Shown: positions 24,110 to 37,333 of the stretch, piece by piece | How positions within the stretch are numbered: the stretch's first letter is position 1 | How the letters are laid out: each line of letters opens with the position of its first letter | NCBI RefSeq assembly: GCF_010389155.1 | Contig: NC_057765.1 | Location: 43,419,559 to 43,483,558, forward strand | DNA length: 64,000 bases | Reading direction: 5' to 3' | From: Erigeron canadensis | Taxonomy: Eukaryota; Streptophyta; Magnoliopsida; Asterales; Asteraceae | Made by a program: the position numbers and the translations under genes | Notes under the pieces: model-generated | Told to the model about the DNA's origin: nothing | Databases searched by the model: none | The model's input: only the letters and a program-made list of their open reading frames with translations

Positions 24110-27100
24110 AAGTTACACATGTGTAAGTAATGTAAGTTACACATGTGTAAGTTAAATAATTCTCTGTTCTGGGAGTCATTGAATATTTCATATGTAACTT
24201 ACACGTGGGTAATTTATACAAATATTCTGGGTACTCATTTATATCCTATAACTTAGAAAAGTGTTCTACAAATACACTCCAGTTGTGTTCAGACATAGTC
24301 AAAAATATGAATTCTTATAATGAAGTGTGTTGCAAAAAACCTTGAACAATTACCTATTTTAACCCTAGATTACATTAACTCTAGACTACATTAACAAGAA
24401 TTTTGATAGTAACAAAATAACAAAAGACTGATTTACTTACCTGAGAGATTATAAGGAACAATTACTTTCATAGTTGCTTCAATCCTTTTATCTATTTCTT
24501 GAGATGCCTTTTTATAAAGGAGTTTTATGTTAAACTCTGGAATCTTGTAGTAATCTTTAACCTCTTTTGGAAAGACACCACACTTCTGATTGACATTTGA
24601 TGTCAGAATCTTCGTGAGATATTTTTTTCTTAAATTCAACAACTGTTCTCGTAGATATATCCCTTCACTTACATCTTCATTGACAAAACCACAATTGAAG
24701 TCAACCACATCATTTCCATTGTAGATTTCCATATGTCTCAATGCAAAGATTCCAGAGTCATTGATGTTATTCTTCCGAGTTCTCCAATTCATTTTGATAA
24801 TTTTTTCTTTGACATTTGACAAAGTCAATACTTTTCCTTCCATAGCAAAGGTTGACTCAACAAATCCTTTCTGAAAAATGTTAAAATGTAAAAGAATAAT
24901 TTAAAAAAAAAGAAGTTAATGTAGCCTTCAAGGTTCTATACTAGCTTTACAACAGAATAAGACAACTCCTTACAAGTTCTACTATTAAGCTCTTAATTTC
25001 GAATAACAGTGTACAAAAGTAATAAATATTTGTTATGAAGTCAATGCGTGTTTCTCACAAGAGGGTTGAGCTTTAAGTAATGTGGATTTTAACAGTTAAC
25101 CTTTTGGCTAAATGGGTCGGTTGGGTAATCTGCTATTTTAAGTAACGTCGATTTAAACAGTTAACCTTTTGTGATATTTGAAAGTTGAATTTAAGAGAAA
25201 ATGTAAATTTGTTTTTATTAACCTATCAAAACTTCATTCTTATTACTTTCAACCTGTATAAATAGAAAGTGGTATTGATTTGAACCATTCAAAATCACTA
25301 CCCCCTTGCATTATGGTTAAAGAAATAGCAAGTTATCTGTTGTTCACAAAAGAAACTGTGAAGAACATATAAAGAACATATAAAGCAAGAAATTGTCATA
25401 CCAACTTCATTAGGGAAACACCATAAATCTGCTCAACGTTATCTGTTGCATGATATTTGTTGTCCAAGATATGGATTTCCGATTTTTTGATATTGAATAC
25501 GACAACATAATATGCATCATCATACACCATCGGAAAAAAACAGCTGTTTAAGAATAATAATGTATCAATGTACGACAAATACCAAATGAAACTTTAAATT
25601 TAATTGAGGAAAAATAATTACCAAATCAATATCTTTGATATCTTTTATTTGTGAACTCTGCATAGCTTCCAAAACTCTAATGGAGAACGTTTGTAGCAAC
25701 ACAACATGATCGTCAAATTGTAGAGACTGATCGTGTATCATATCAGGAGACTTTTTTAAAAAGTATAATAAGAAAGATAAATAAGGTTAATGCATTATAC
25801 AAGAAATATTACAAATAAGAATGAATGTAACGAACTTACCATTACATTTGTAGGGCAAAACAATCGGCAAGGTTGTTTTTGATCTGTTTTCATCTCTTCG
25901 TAATTCAAAACCATAACCCATGCATCAATTACTCCAGTAATGATCATGTACCCAGGATACATTGTTTCAAAGATAACTCTGGAATACTCAAACTGTTTGT
26001 GATAGTTTAATATAATGAAGTAATATAAATAAATCGAAAAAAATAGAATATGATAACTAATATAACTAATAATTTATGCAAATAAGAAACTAGAAACGTT
26101 ATCTCATAAACTTATTATCTTGATTAGAGTTTAATTATCGCAGATTATTGAACTTAGTAACATGTTGCAAAATTTGTAAGGACACTTCCCACAACTGATT
26201 CAATATACACTAAGCCCATTTATTTCTGTAAGCCACAAACTAAAGCAGCCAGATAGCATTTTAACTACCTACATAAAGAAAGCAGAATGGCTATTTAACC
26301 TGAAAAGAACTGTTGATGGACAAAACAAAACCGTATCAACATACTAACCACATAACAAAGAATAACAAAGAGTAATGATTTGACATGTAGGGAGGTGTTT
26401 GCAATTGCTTATTTTTCAGCTTATTTCCGGGTTTTTTAGGTAGATAAGCAATAAGAAACACTCTTTCTGTAACTACTTATCTGCTTATACTAGCATGAGT
26501 ATGCTCCTTATTATAAGTAGGTAGATACCTCCATTTTTTTAAACAAAAAGCACTTGTATATAAGGAATCCCAATAACCCTTTAGTTATACAATGCTTTTG
26601 ATAAAATATAGTTAAACAATGACTTTATGAAATAACCCGATAAAACAACTATATATAACAAGAAAGTCACCTCAAAATAAGCCTTTTTAAAGTGTAAATA
26701 GAAAACAATCAAAGTTTGAAACTGGTCTTAAACTAGTCACTAGTCAGAGCTTTTTAGGAGCTACTCGAGTTGAAGCTCGTTTAGGTCGAGTTTGAGCATG
26801 ACAATTTTCAAGCTAAAGTCAAGTCAGAGAGAAGATTACTGCTTAATTAATTTCAAGAAGAGGTCAATGAAGAATGAATATAATAAGTAATTTGACATAC
26901 GATGGTTGAAGCCTTGCAGAGAAAATGCAAGCTGACAATCTCTCCTCATTTGCTTGCAATTTTGCATTAACAGTGACCTTCTTCATACCATAAGGGGAGA
27001 CTATACAATTCCTTTCAACTGTTTCTCTACCTAGAACTTGAAATTTTTTTAACACAGATTCAAAGGAAACAACCTCTTTCCGAGTAGAAGCTTCTTTTTC

Positions 27101-28690
27101 TTCCATAACTCCAATTCCTTTACCAGAAACTTTGTTTTGTGGTGAAGATCTTAAAAACGGTAACTCTGATATCAATTTATCAACATCTGGAGACTTGTCA
27201 AGTGGTTCATCAATGTTGACATTTGGTGTAGCTGGTGATTCCTTGCAGGCTATATTATCATCGCCAAACTCAATTCCAAGGTCAAAAGAAAGTATATCAA
27301 AATCTTAAAAAGTTGAATTCTTTGAAAATGGCTTCCATCCACCATGCTTCGTTGTTGTACTCTGAACTTTCTCTTCTTTAATCCCTTTCTCTTCTTTACC
27401 CATCCACAATGCTTCAACAGAATGTACAAAACGTTCAGATTCTTATATTTGCTTCACTCCATCTACTTCCATTGTAACTTTTTCCATTTTACTTAACTTC
27501 TGAGTTTCGCCTTTGTCAGAACTTGGTACATCAGATGATAGTATACAACCTTCAGACTTTGAAAATGGATGAACTTTATCAACTTCCATTGCTGAAGTTT
27601 CAGATTTTTGCAGTTGCATTCTATCCGATGTTTTGTCTTTGCCTTTGTCAAAATTTACTTCCATTGAGATTGGCTGGTCTACATTGACTTCCTTGTTTCA
27701 CCTTGTTTGTGTTTGCCTTTGTCAAAATTGACTTGCATTGAGATTGGCTGCTCTACATTGACTTTCTTTGTTTCACCTTGTTTTCTGTGGTTTTTTTGAT
27801 CAACATTTTTAACAACATGTTTTTTCCTTTTATCAATTGAACTACCATTATTCTTATCACCAAGTACCTCATCTTCCAAAAAATCTTCTAGGCCAGAAAA
27901 ATCTACATCCATTTTCTTTGAACATTCAGCTTCATCATCATTTCGGTATCTTTTCCTCAATTTACTCTTCCTAACAAAATCCTTATCTGAAAAAAATGGA
28001 TTGTTTCTATAGAAATCTTCAATGGTGATATTTTCATTAAGAATCGTATAGTAATTATTCAAGTCATCATCTTTACTATCAATAGCCAGTCCCATTTTAA
28101 TCAACTCATTCGTATCAAAGGTCAACCATTCTTTCACTAGCAACCTCTCCTTCACTGTTCTCTTGATTGCCTGTTTAAAATAGAAAATAAAGAAAGAATT
28201 AATGTAGATTACAACAATTTTTAATAGAAGATATCAGAACATAGGATTTATATAAGTTACACATGTGTAAGTTATATGACCTACATGTGTAAGTTACACA
28301 TGTGTAAGTTACATAAATCCTCTGTTCTGGGGAGTGATTTGATATGTCATATCTAACTTATACATGGGTAATTTACACATGGGAAATAAGAAAAGTGGGC
28401 ACAACTATGTTCTGGAGACTCATTAATGTACTATAAATAAGAAAACTGGGCACTACTATGAAATTCTTAGAATGAAGTGTGTTTCAAATAAAAACCAAGT
28501 CATGAGTTGCAAAAACCATAAACAATTACCTATCTTAACTCTAGACTACATTAAGCTTAAGCAAAAACTATATGCAAATTGCAGACACAGATTACTGAAT
28601 ACAAACGAGTTATTAGAAATGGGTTATTCCTTTTGTAAGCAGCAAGAATTTTGATAGAAATAAAATAACAAAAGTGATTATATGACGTAC
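24110..28690. repeat. duplicated non-coding block, two copies 4.1 kb apart
   Basis: 24113-24440 (3' of Ulp1-like gene 1) and 28257-28690 (its intron 7) share, in order: the TTACACATGTGTAA palindrome, a tctgttctgggagt segment, ATGGGTAATTTA-like phrase, gaatgaagtgtgttt, caattacctatnttaac, ctagactacatta, and aagaattttgatag. Only these two blocks are repeated; coding exons lie between. Confidence 0.7.
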
Positions 28691-31600
28691 ACATGCTAAC
28701 CAGAAGTTTACTTTCAACAGTAAATGTGTTGAAGTCTTCTAGTGTTTGAGTTGTTGTAAATGGATTGTCATTCATACATTCAAATTCTCCGTTGTTTTCT
28801 GAGATATTTGTAAATGGTTTGTCTTCTATGATATCTGGATTACTTCTTGCAGTTTCTTTCTGCTTGACTTGTTCTCCATGACCTTCTAATATTAAAAAAA
28901 AATCAGAGTAAATATAAAACATTATAACGAAAGTATTCTTAATAGCTTATACATACCCTTATTTTTTTCATCCTTCTGTTTTTTCCGGGACAATAATTTC
29001 TCAAGGGCTCTTTTTCTTTTCAACTTAGGCGATAGCATTGTTACATCTTCATCGACAACGTTATCAAATTCTCCATTCTTTAACTTTTCTGATTCTATCA
29101 ACTTGAGATCATCTAGAGTCCAATTTTTAATAAGAGGAAACTGAACGTTCTTCTGTCTTTTTAATTCATGAACATTGATGACCTAGGAAAAAAAAGATAT
29201 ATCATGATAATAAGTATGAAAATAAATATGAGACTGATGAGTAAAAAACTGAAATTAATATAAAATAATAAAATTACCATCAGAAACATAATTGGCCCAC
29301 TAAACTGTCTTTGATTTTTCCAATCTTTCTTGGTGTTTATCAAGCACGTAAGCAGAAAATCGCACCAGTCAAGACATCTAACTTCCTTTAGTTTTGATGT
29401 ATATTGCAAGAACTTATGGTTCAACGAGTTGGATTTGATACCTTCCATCATTGTAGTAACAAACAAAACCAAAAAGTTAAGTTTGAAGAGAGCTCCTCCC
29501 TTGTCTTGCTTAATCATGATGCTGTACAACTCTTGCAAAGATGGTTTTTCTGTATTGAATTGCTTTTTCCATTTTTTCACTTGCTTGTGTGAATGATTTG
29601 CATTAACACGGTATGGAATTTTCTTGTCACCAATTGGTATACCGAAAACCTCATGAACCATTTCCTTTGTAACTTTGATTACTCTACCATCAACATCAAA
29701 AACACATTCCGTGTGATCAAACTTCTCTAACACATAACATGCCAACATGGTAGGCAGGCTGGAAATAGGGAAGTTTATCAACGATCCAAAACGCAAGTCC
29801 TTAATGTCGGCTTTTTGTTTATTATTAAGTTTATTCATGAATGTGTGAAACTTTTCCTGAGAATTTCTCAGAAAAAGTCTTTTGTGTTCAAACTTTGTTC
29901 GACCCTTCCTGTTGGTTGATTTACCTTCTGCCTCAACAGCATCATCATGATCATCAAGTCGTACTTCTTTATCATTTGCTACTTCTTCCTCAAAAACATC
30001 ATCATCTTCATCAAGTCGTACCTCTTTATCATTTTGTTCTTCTTCAGCGACTTGTATTGGTTCATTCTCCTCTTCTACCTCCTTTTCATTTTCATTTTCA
30101 TCATTGTCATCTACATCTTCACCATCTTGTTCTTCAACTTCTACATAATCATTTTCATCTTCTGAATCAAGATCATAATCTTCGCCATCATCGTCTTCAA
30201 AAATATTATCATCCTCTTCCTCAACTTCTTCATTATCATAATCATCAGAATCTTGTTTGGCATATAAAAATGAGAAACAGTGAGCTAAATATATTGCACA
30301 ATATAATCATAAGTAATCATATGAAACAAATTTAAAACCATAAATTAACATGAAACAATTTTTCCATCTGATTATTTGTGTACCCAAACAAACATAAAAT
30401 TAAAACTTCAAAAATATTATCAACAATATCCAAAAGTATAACCTCTTGACTAGCAAAACTATTCATAAAATTATGAATACCATAAAAACCTTAAAAAAGA
30501 AAACACAGTCCATCTATTCCCAACCTTAATAATAAAAAAGTATACCAGATTAAAACAAACTAGAACCCAAACATTACTCTCTAATATAACACTACAAATT
30601 TAAACTTTAAAAAAGCAATATCTACTGGTATAACTCAAAAAAGGACAAAGATACAACCAGAAACCAAGACAAACAGATAAATATTATGAAAATATATGAA
30701 TGTGACAAGTAAAAAAACAAACCTTCTAATACTGGTTCAAAATCTGAATCCTCATCCGAATGAACAGTTAGATTCTTATCTGTAGAAATTTATAAAAAAA
30801 ATAATAGGTTTAAAACAGAAGTAGAATTATAATTCTATCTCATAAATCAATTTAAAAGTATACAAACCTTTATTATGTTTGCGTGTTCGACCTATTTTTT
30901 TAGCTTTCTTGCGACGATTAAATTTGTATTTATCTTTGGAATCAGATTTCCTTCTATGTTTGTCTGCATTAACAAAGTAAAGTATTTTTTTGTTAACAAA
31001 TGAGTATTTTAAATAACTTTAAAAAAAAATAAGGAGTATATACTCTCAAATATGAAAGTTACACATGTGTAAGTTATCAAAGTTACACATGTGTAATTCA
31101 TGTAACTTAAATATGTATAAGTTATAAAAATACCCTGTTATGTGGTCGTGTTACGTTGATCGTGATTGTGGTAAGAGGAGACATGTGATCGTGGTGCTGG
31201 TAGTGAAACCAGGTTTTAACTGATGGTGGGGGCGGAAGATGGTCGTTGTGGTGGTGGTTTTGGCGATAATGTGTTGTGACAGGTCGTTGGTGATAAGTAT
31301 TTGTGGTGTTAGCATGATTAATAATTTTTTTCCATTACTTACCTCATAATAACCCCAACCAAACACCACCTCCAGCACTACTTTTGAATTTTGTAGTTAA
31401 TGAGACAATTCTAAATTTTCAATTTCTCAAACAATTACAACATAAATTCCTTATATATAATATCAACAATAAAAAGTAATCATTGAAACTAGGTATAGCA
31501 TAAATAACAAATATCAAAATAATTTGTAAATGAAAATTAATATAATATAATTATTTACCAACCTGGTAATGTTTCCATATCTGAATCTGATTGCGATTCA

Positions 31601-31837
31601 TCTGATTGAGTGTCATCGGACTCCGTTTCATCATCACAAAAATTAATTACAATCGGAGGTTTTCGTTTTCGTCTATTAACATTAATTTTAAGATAACTTT
31701 TACCTGCAAAACTTTTAAAAAAAATTATAAAAAATATCACATAATGCACAATATATTAAGATTTAGATTCAGATTTAGAATTAATAAAAGGAAATGATAC
31801 CTCCTGAAGAAGAAGAACCCTTAGATTTAGATTTCAT
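24433..31837 (-). pseudogene. Ulp1/C48-like protease gene 1, Cys-to-Ser catalytic site, disrupted
   Basis: About 12 exons: 31837-31801, 31703-31563, 30963-30868, 30779-30723, 30251-29278, 29182-28957, 28885-28701, 28170-26901, 25978-25840, 25750-25622, 25543-25402, 24870-24433. Features: basic NLS-like RRKRK, a long acidic stretch (Asp/Glu-rich, 30251-29950), an N-terminal mobile-domain-like region (DLRFGSLINFPISSL, VIKVTKEMVHEVFGIPIG), then a C48-like C-terminus (VIFETMYPGYM, AYYVVVFNI, HILDN, NDSGIFALRHMEIY). The expected catalytic Cys is Ser, and the His position before the first strand is not His. Exon 8 holds a duplicated segment (GETKKVNVEQPISM then GETRK) with a 1-base loss near 27690 that shifts frame, followed by in-frame TAA at 27443-27445 and 27305-27307. 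The family cleaves SUMO-type modifiers; this copy is probably catalytically dead. Confidence 0.75.
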
Positions 31838-32835
31838 TATTTGCACAGAGATTTATTATTCGTAGGAAAAAACTAGCAATGATTTCATTTTTAAAATGAG
31901 AATCAATGGATATAGAAATGTAAAAGTATGGATATAGGTACACGTGTTATCAACTAGAAAAAAAATATATATACGAATTTATTTTTTTATTTACTAGCAT
32001 TGTACCCGCGCGATGCGGCGGTGGTCGTGACGGCGACGGTGTGGTGGTGGAGGCGAGTGTTAGTGGTGGATGCGACGTCGAGTGCCGTAGATAATTCATA
32101 TAAAAGTAATTGATTTAAAAGGTTAATGGAGATATTTTAGAAAAATAAAGGATTGATAGTGTAATTTAATTATTAATGTTAAGAGAATAGAGTATGTGAA
32201 AATATTTTAAAGGGTTGTAGCCTTGTAGGTGTAAATATTACCTAGGAGAGCATTTTAGACATTTCCCCCCATGTAACTTTCAACATGGGGGTATTTTCTT
32301 TAATATAGAGTATAGATAAAAAAGTAAAAGTAATATTAACCCAACGAGGCTAAGGGGGATCAAGCCTTAAAGAAGAAAACCAATCATGCTTCCTTTAAAG
32401 AAGAAAATCCTAAACCCTAAGCTATACATGTAAACATTGGGTCAATTACACAACTTCATGTCATAGCTGACGATAACGTCTTATTTTTAAGTACGGATCA
32501 AGTTCATCGATTTAACGATCACGTCCTACTTTGAAGTTTTGTCCAATTTCCATATATATTATATATAATTAATTAAGATGGACAAAAAGTTCTTCGATTA
32601 AACATTTGATGTAAAAAAAAATTTATTCTCTAAATAATACAAACATATAATTTATAAGACTAAGATGCTGCAGCCTAAAATGAATTATATGTATACGAAA
32701 AAGTCAAATAGCAACCTTTTTTTTTGAAAAAGTTCATAACTAAATTAAATTTTAATTAAAAAAGTTGTAATTACACATGTGTAAGTTGAAAAACTTTTAA
32801 TTAAGTTAAAAAAGTTGTACTTACACATTTATAAC
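31838..32835. other. promoter-side spacer with a GC-rich dispersed repeat
   Basis: At 31993-32330 a repeat begins ttactagcattgtacccgcg and continues with GCGATGCGGCGGTGGTCGTG, then turns AT-rich and ends near taatatagagtatagat. Its GC-rich head recurs, diverged, at 52228-52345 and 59655-59715 (the phrase cgacgtcgagtgccgtagataatt is partly shared with 59698-59719). It is a dispersed repeat of unknown class. The remaining spacer holds no gene. Confidence 0.5.
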
Positions 32836-35800
32836 TTAAGCCTAAACCCTAAACCCTAACTTTAAAGCTTCAAACCTTAAACCCTACGGCTAACCTTACA
32901 GCTTCAAACTCTAAACCCTAAGCTACCCATTAAAAACCAGGAAGCTAAAGGAGGGGGGACGGAAGTCATGGTACGCTTAAGGGTTTATGGTTTGAAGCCG
33001 GCTAACCCTACACCTTCAAACCCTAAACCCTAAGCTACCCATTAAAAACCGATTAACGAGATCTATAACTCTAAATGCTAAACCCTAGAAGGCTAAAGGG
33101 TACAAGAGGGGGACGGAAGTCACGGTACGCTTAAGGGTTTAGGGTTTGAAACCGTAGGGTTACCCTACACCTTCCAACCCTAAACCCTAAGCTACCCATT
33201 AAAAACCGATTGGCGAGATCTAAAACCCTAAATGCTAAACCCTAGAAGGCTAAAGGGTACAGGAGGGGTACGGAAATCATGGTACGCTTAAGGGTTTAGG
33301 GTTTGAAACCGTAGGGTTAGCCTAACGGCTAACCCTACAACTTCAAACCCTAAACCCTAAGCTACACATTAAAATCCGAGAAGCTACAGGAGGGGGACGG
33401 ATTTCACGGTACGCTTAAGGGTTTAGGGTTTGAAGCCGTAGGCGGCTAACCCTACACCTTCAAACCCTAAACCCTAAGCTACCCATTAAAAACCGATTGG
33501 CGAGATCTAAAACCCTAAATGCTAAACCCTAGAAGGCTAAAGGGTACAGGAGGGGTACGGAAGTCACGATACGCTTAAGGGTTTAGGGTTTGAAGCCGTA
33601 GGCTAACCCTACACCTTCAAACCCTAAACCTTAAGCTACCCATTAAAATCCGGGAAGCTACAAGAGGGGGACGGATTTCACGGTACGCTTAAGGGTTTAG
33701 GGTTTGAAGCCGTAGGGTTAGCCCCACGGCTAACCCTACACCTTCAAACCCTAAACCCTAAGCTACCCATTAAAAATCGATTGGCGAGATCTAAAACCCT
33801 AAATGCTAAACCTTAGAAGGCTAAAGGGTACATGAGGGGTACGGAAGTCACGGTACGCTTAAGGGTTTAGGGTTTGAAGCCGGCTAACCCTACACCTTCA
33901 AACCCTAAACCCTAAGCTACCCATTAAAATCCGGGAAGCTACAGGAGGCGGACGGATTTCACGGTACGCTTAAGGGTTTAGGGTTTGAAGCCGTAGTGTT
34001 AGCCTAACGGCTACTAACCCTACAACTTCAAACCCTAAACCCTAAGCTACCCATTAAAAACCGATTGGCGAGATCTAAAACCCTAAATGCTAAACCCTAG
34101 AAGGCTAAAGGGTACAGGAGGGGTACGGAACTCACGGTACGCTTAAGGGTTTAGGGTTTGAAACCGTAGAGTTAGCTGTTCAAACCCTAAACCCTAAGCT
34201 ACCCATTAAAATCCGGGAAGCTACAGGAGGGGGACGGATTTCACGGTACGCTTAAGGGTTTAGGGTTTGAAGCCGCTAACCCTACAACTTCAAACCCTAA
34301 ACCCTAAGCTACCCATTAAAAACCGATTGGCGAGATCTAAAACCCTAAATGCTAAACCCTAAAAGGCTAAAGGGTACAGGAAGGGGACAGAAGTCACGGT
34401 ATGTAACACCCCAACAAGGCGGAATCATGGGGTATCACAAGTAAAGCACAACACGACATGGAAATTATGTAGAGTAAACTAAATGCATAAAAGGATCAAG
34501 TAAATTCATACGAACCATTTAGTAGTGCAAGCAACCGGATTACATCTAAGCATAAACCCTAATCGGGAATAATGAATAACGGATCCAAGAAGTCCAAGTC
34601 CAAATCCAATTCTAGCAAAACCAGGCAATCAATCATCCAATACATCTTTGAGCTAACCTGTCACCTGAAAAGTGTACTAACACGCGTCAACATAAAGTTG
34701 GTGAGTTTGTAGGGACAAGTAACAGGAAATAAGTGTGCCGGGATAACAACCGTCAACGATATACGAGGATTAGAGTACTTAATCACGTTCCAAGGAAACC
34801 CTAAAAGGTTTCACGTTATCACAAATCAATACAAGTCAACGTTTACGTTCAATTATAGTTATAATGGCACGAATTACATAATAAATAATGCACGATAAAC
34901 CGACACGACTTACATGATAAACAATGCGTATAATACGTTTCAGGCAAGACTTACATATATTTCAAATGCGCAAAATACGTTCCAGGCACGACTTATATAT
35001 ATTTCAAATGCGTAATATCACGGCATGTCTTACGTATATTTCAACAGCATGATCAACGACATGTCTTACGTATATTTCAACGACATGATCAACGACATGA
35101 CTTACATATATTTCAAATGCATGATCAACGTTACGTTACAACTAAGCATTCATATTCAATATACATGTTAAACAACATCATTAACAACAAATTTATGCCA
35201 CAAATCGTGGGCTTATCGCTATGCCATCAACATGAACTTAATCGGTATCACAATCACAAATCTATAATACGTTAAGGGGGAAAATGTTATCATGCGAGAT
35301 CCTATGTCCCGTTCCATTTCAAAACGTTTTCCATCATCTAACAACACAATGCACATACACTTCATACGATTCTACTTTCAAGGAATCATTGATGCTTATA
35401 TATAGGGTCACCCGCAGCCTTCCCACCACATCTCCTATTCATTGAAAGTATAACCGTCTTCCATGTATTTACAACTACCCAAACCACAACAAGTAGTCAT
35501 AAACGAAAGCATAATAACCGAGCAACAAGTCAATACGTTAATCAAGAAATCAATCAATCGATTAAACGACAATAACAAGCACGTACACTTTTCAGCCCGA
35601 ATATCAATTGAGTAGGGAGGGTTTACGAAACTCACCTTAAGCGGCTACAACAAGTTAACATCACGCTAAGAATGTCCAACGGTCATCAAGGGTCCACAAC
35701 CAACTTCAACAACGATCACAACCTACTTTACAATATCAAAATATCACAAAGGCATCCCAACGGTAAGGTCTAACTAGTTAAACTACGCCACAATTTCCAA

Positions 35801-37333
35801 GGGTGATCTAAAAGTGATCCAAGAATGCTTAAGCCATATTGAAGAGTTTTAGTTAAATATGATTTAATGACTTAATTAGTACCAAAATTTGACGTAGAAA
35901 TCAAAGTGTTTAGGAATGTGTTTAATCAATTTTGTTGACCTTAAAAAGATGATATAAGACTAATAAACAAGTTTTGGATCATTAAAAGTCGACCGATAAC
36001 CGAACGAAAAACTTGAGGAAAGGACAGAAAAACTGCTGCCGCTCGCACAGTCGACCGTGTGAGCGTCTGCAGTACGGGAATAACTGGGCACGTAGCACGG
36101 CCACAAGCATGATGCGTCTATCTGAGTGGCCGTGCTCCGACTGGGCAGATTCTTGACTTCAAGATCGGCTAAGGAAGGTTCAAGACATGTTTTGAAGCAC
36201 AAACCAACATCATTTGACATAAACAAACAAAACCCCTATCATAGATTCCATTCATAACATCATACAAATCCGGATTCACCTCAAATTCAACCAAAACCCT
36301 AATGAAACCCTAAATCGACCCAAATCCGTTTTTGACCCGAAATCAAGCAAGAACCCATAAGATTTGACTAGGAAACATGTTTAATGACATGAAATGGAGA
36401 AATTAAGTTAGGTTTCACTTACCAAATCTTCCAAAAGCCCTTAAATCCGAATTTGACCCAAAGATGGAGATTTCTTGCGCTTAGAGGTTTGATCCTTTGA
36501 CATGATGTTTAGTTGATGATGATGATGATGATGAAGTATTTGTCACTAATCTAGCCCAAACAATAATAGAAAAATCCAAGAATTTAGAGGGAAGGGAGAG
36601 GTGTTTTGGTGTTCACTTTTGGAGAGGAAAAAGAAGAAAGAAATGAAAAGGGAAAGGAATGGGGGGGGGGGGGGAAGGAGTTGGGGGCCAGCCTATAGAG
36701 GTCCAAATATGGCTCCCGCTCCGCTAACTTCGACCAATAGCTATTCGTTACTCATTCAAACCCTAAAACGAAACCGTATACACAATCTAACTCAACGTTA
36801 CGTTAAAACATGTCAAAACGTTCCGGAATTTATCATTTAATCATACCTTAAATTTCGTTTTGTTACAAGTCAACATAGGTCAAAAGTCGCGAATGTTACA
36901 CGGTACGCTTAAGGGTTTAGGGTTTGAAGCCGTAGGGTTAGCCGGCTAACCCTATGGCTTCAAACCCTAAACCCTAAGCTACCCATTAAAAACCGATTGG
37001 CGAGATCTAAAACCCTAAATGCTAAACCCTAAAAGGCTAAAGGGTACAGTAGGGGTACGGAACTCACGGTACGCTTAAGGGTTTAGGGTTTGAAACCGTA
37101 ACCCTACAACTTCAAACCCTAAGCTACCCATTAAAATCCGGGAAGCTACAGGAGGGGGACGGAAGTCACGGTACGCTTAAGTGTTTAGGGTTTATACATT
37201 TTTAGAGAAGTTATTTTTCTAAAATCCTAAAATCTAAACCCTTGAGGGTTAATTGCTTATACGAGGGGGAAATGTGATCACGGGTTAGAAGAGGGGGACG
37301 AAAGTCACGGTCGGTATGATTAAGGGTTTATAG
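32836..37333. repeat. alternating A/B tandem array rich in telomere-box heptamers
   Basis: About 13 units, each opening with CTTCAAACCCTAAACCCTAA and closing with its inverted counterpart (CTTAAGGGTTTAGGGTTTGA), so each unit can fold on itself. Spacing of the GTACGCTTAAGGG anchor (32971, 33125, 33282, 33409, 33569, 33683, 33853, 33964, 34137, 34246, then across the solo LTR 36903, 37069, 37171) alternates long (153-173 bp, type A, with ACCGATTGGCGAGATC) and short (102-127 bp, type B, with ATCCGGGAAGCTACAGG). The order is mostly A-B-A-B. The last copy degenerates to 37333. The array lies between the divergent Ulp1-like genes 1 and 2. Confidence 0.9.
34402..36900. mobile_element. solo LTR, 2,499 bp, with 5-bp target duplication
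   Basis: Begins TGTAACACCCCAACAAGG and ends CGCGAATGTTACA (TG...CA, 7-bp inverted termini). CGGTA occurs directly before (34397-34401) and after (36901-36905). Removing the element restores the unit GGTACGCTTAAGGG of the surrounding array. There is no coding domain, primer-binding site or second LTR, so it is a solo LTR left by recombination, probably of a Ty3/gypsy element judging by termini and length. Small internal repeats (ttacgtatatttcaa, 35029-35110), a (GAT)n tract near 36517-36531 and a G14 run (36661-36674) are inside. Confidence 0.88.

Noticed and set aside
23662..24441. Splicing of the last Ulp1-like gene 1 exon (strong donor at 24441) onto the coiled-coil exons
   Set aside because: The only nearby acceptor (gtag before the ATG at 23897) would join in the wrong phase, and the downstream gene has its own ATG and TATA-like sequence. 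Not excluded if another acceptor is used.
29841..30335. Plus-strand ORF of 164 codons, very rich in His and Leu
   Set aside because: It is the complement of the acidic Asp/Glu-rich exon of Ulp1-like gene 1 on the minus strand; GAT/GAA repeats read backwards give His/Leu/Ser codons.
36601..36840. 79-codon ORF in the solo LTR
   Set aside because: It crosses a G14 homopolymer and is within LTR sequence; LTRs do not normally encode protein and no motif is present.
32836..37333. CRISPR-like or true telomeric array
   Set aside because: Units are 100-170 bp, contain inverted segments, alternate in type and lie in a plant transposon. Telomere-type heptamers occur only two or three at a time, so it is neither a CRISPR nor a chromosome end.
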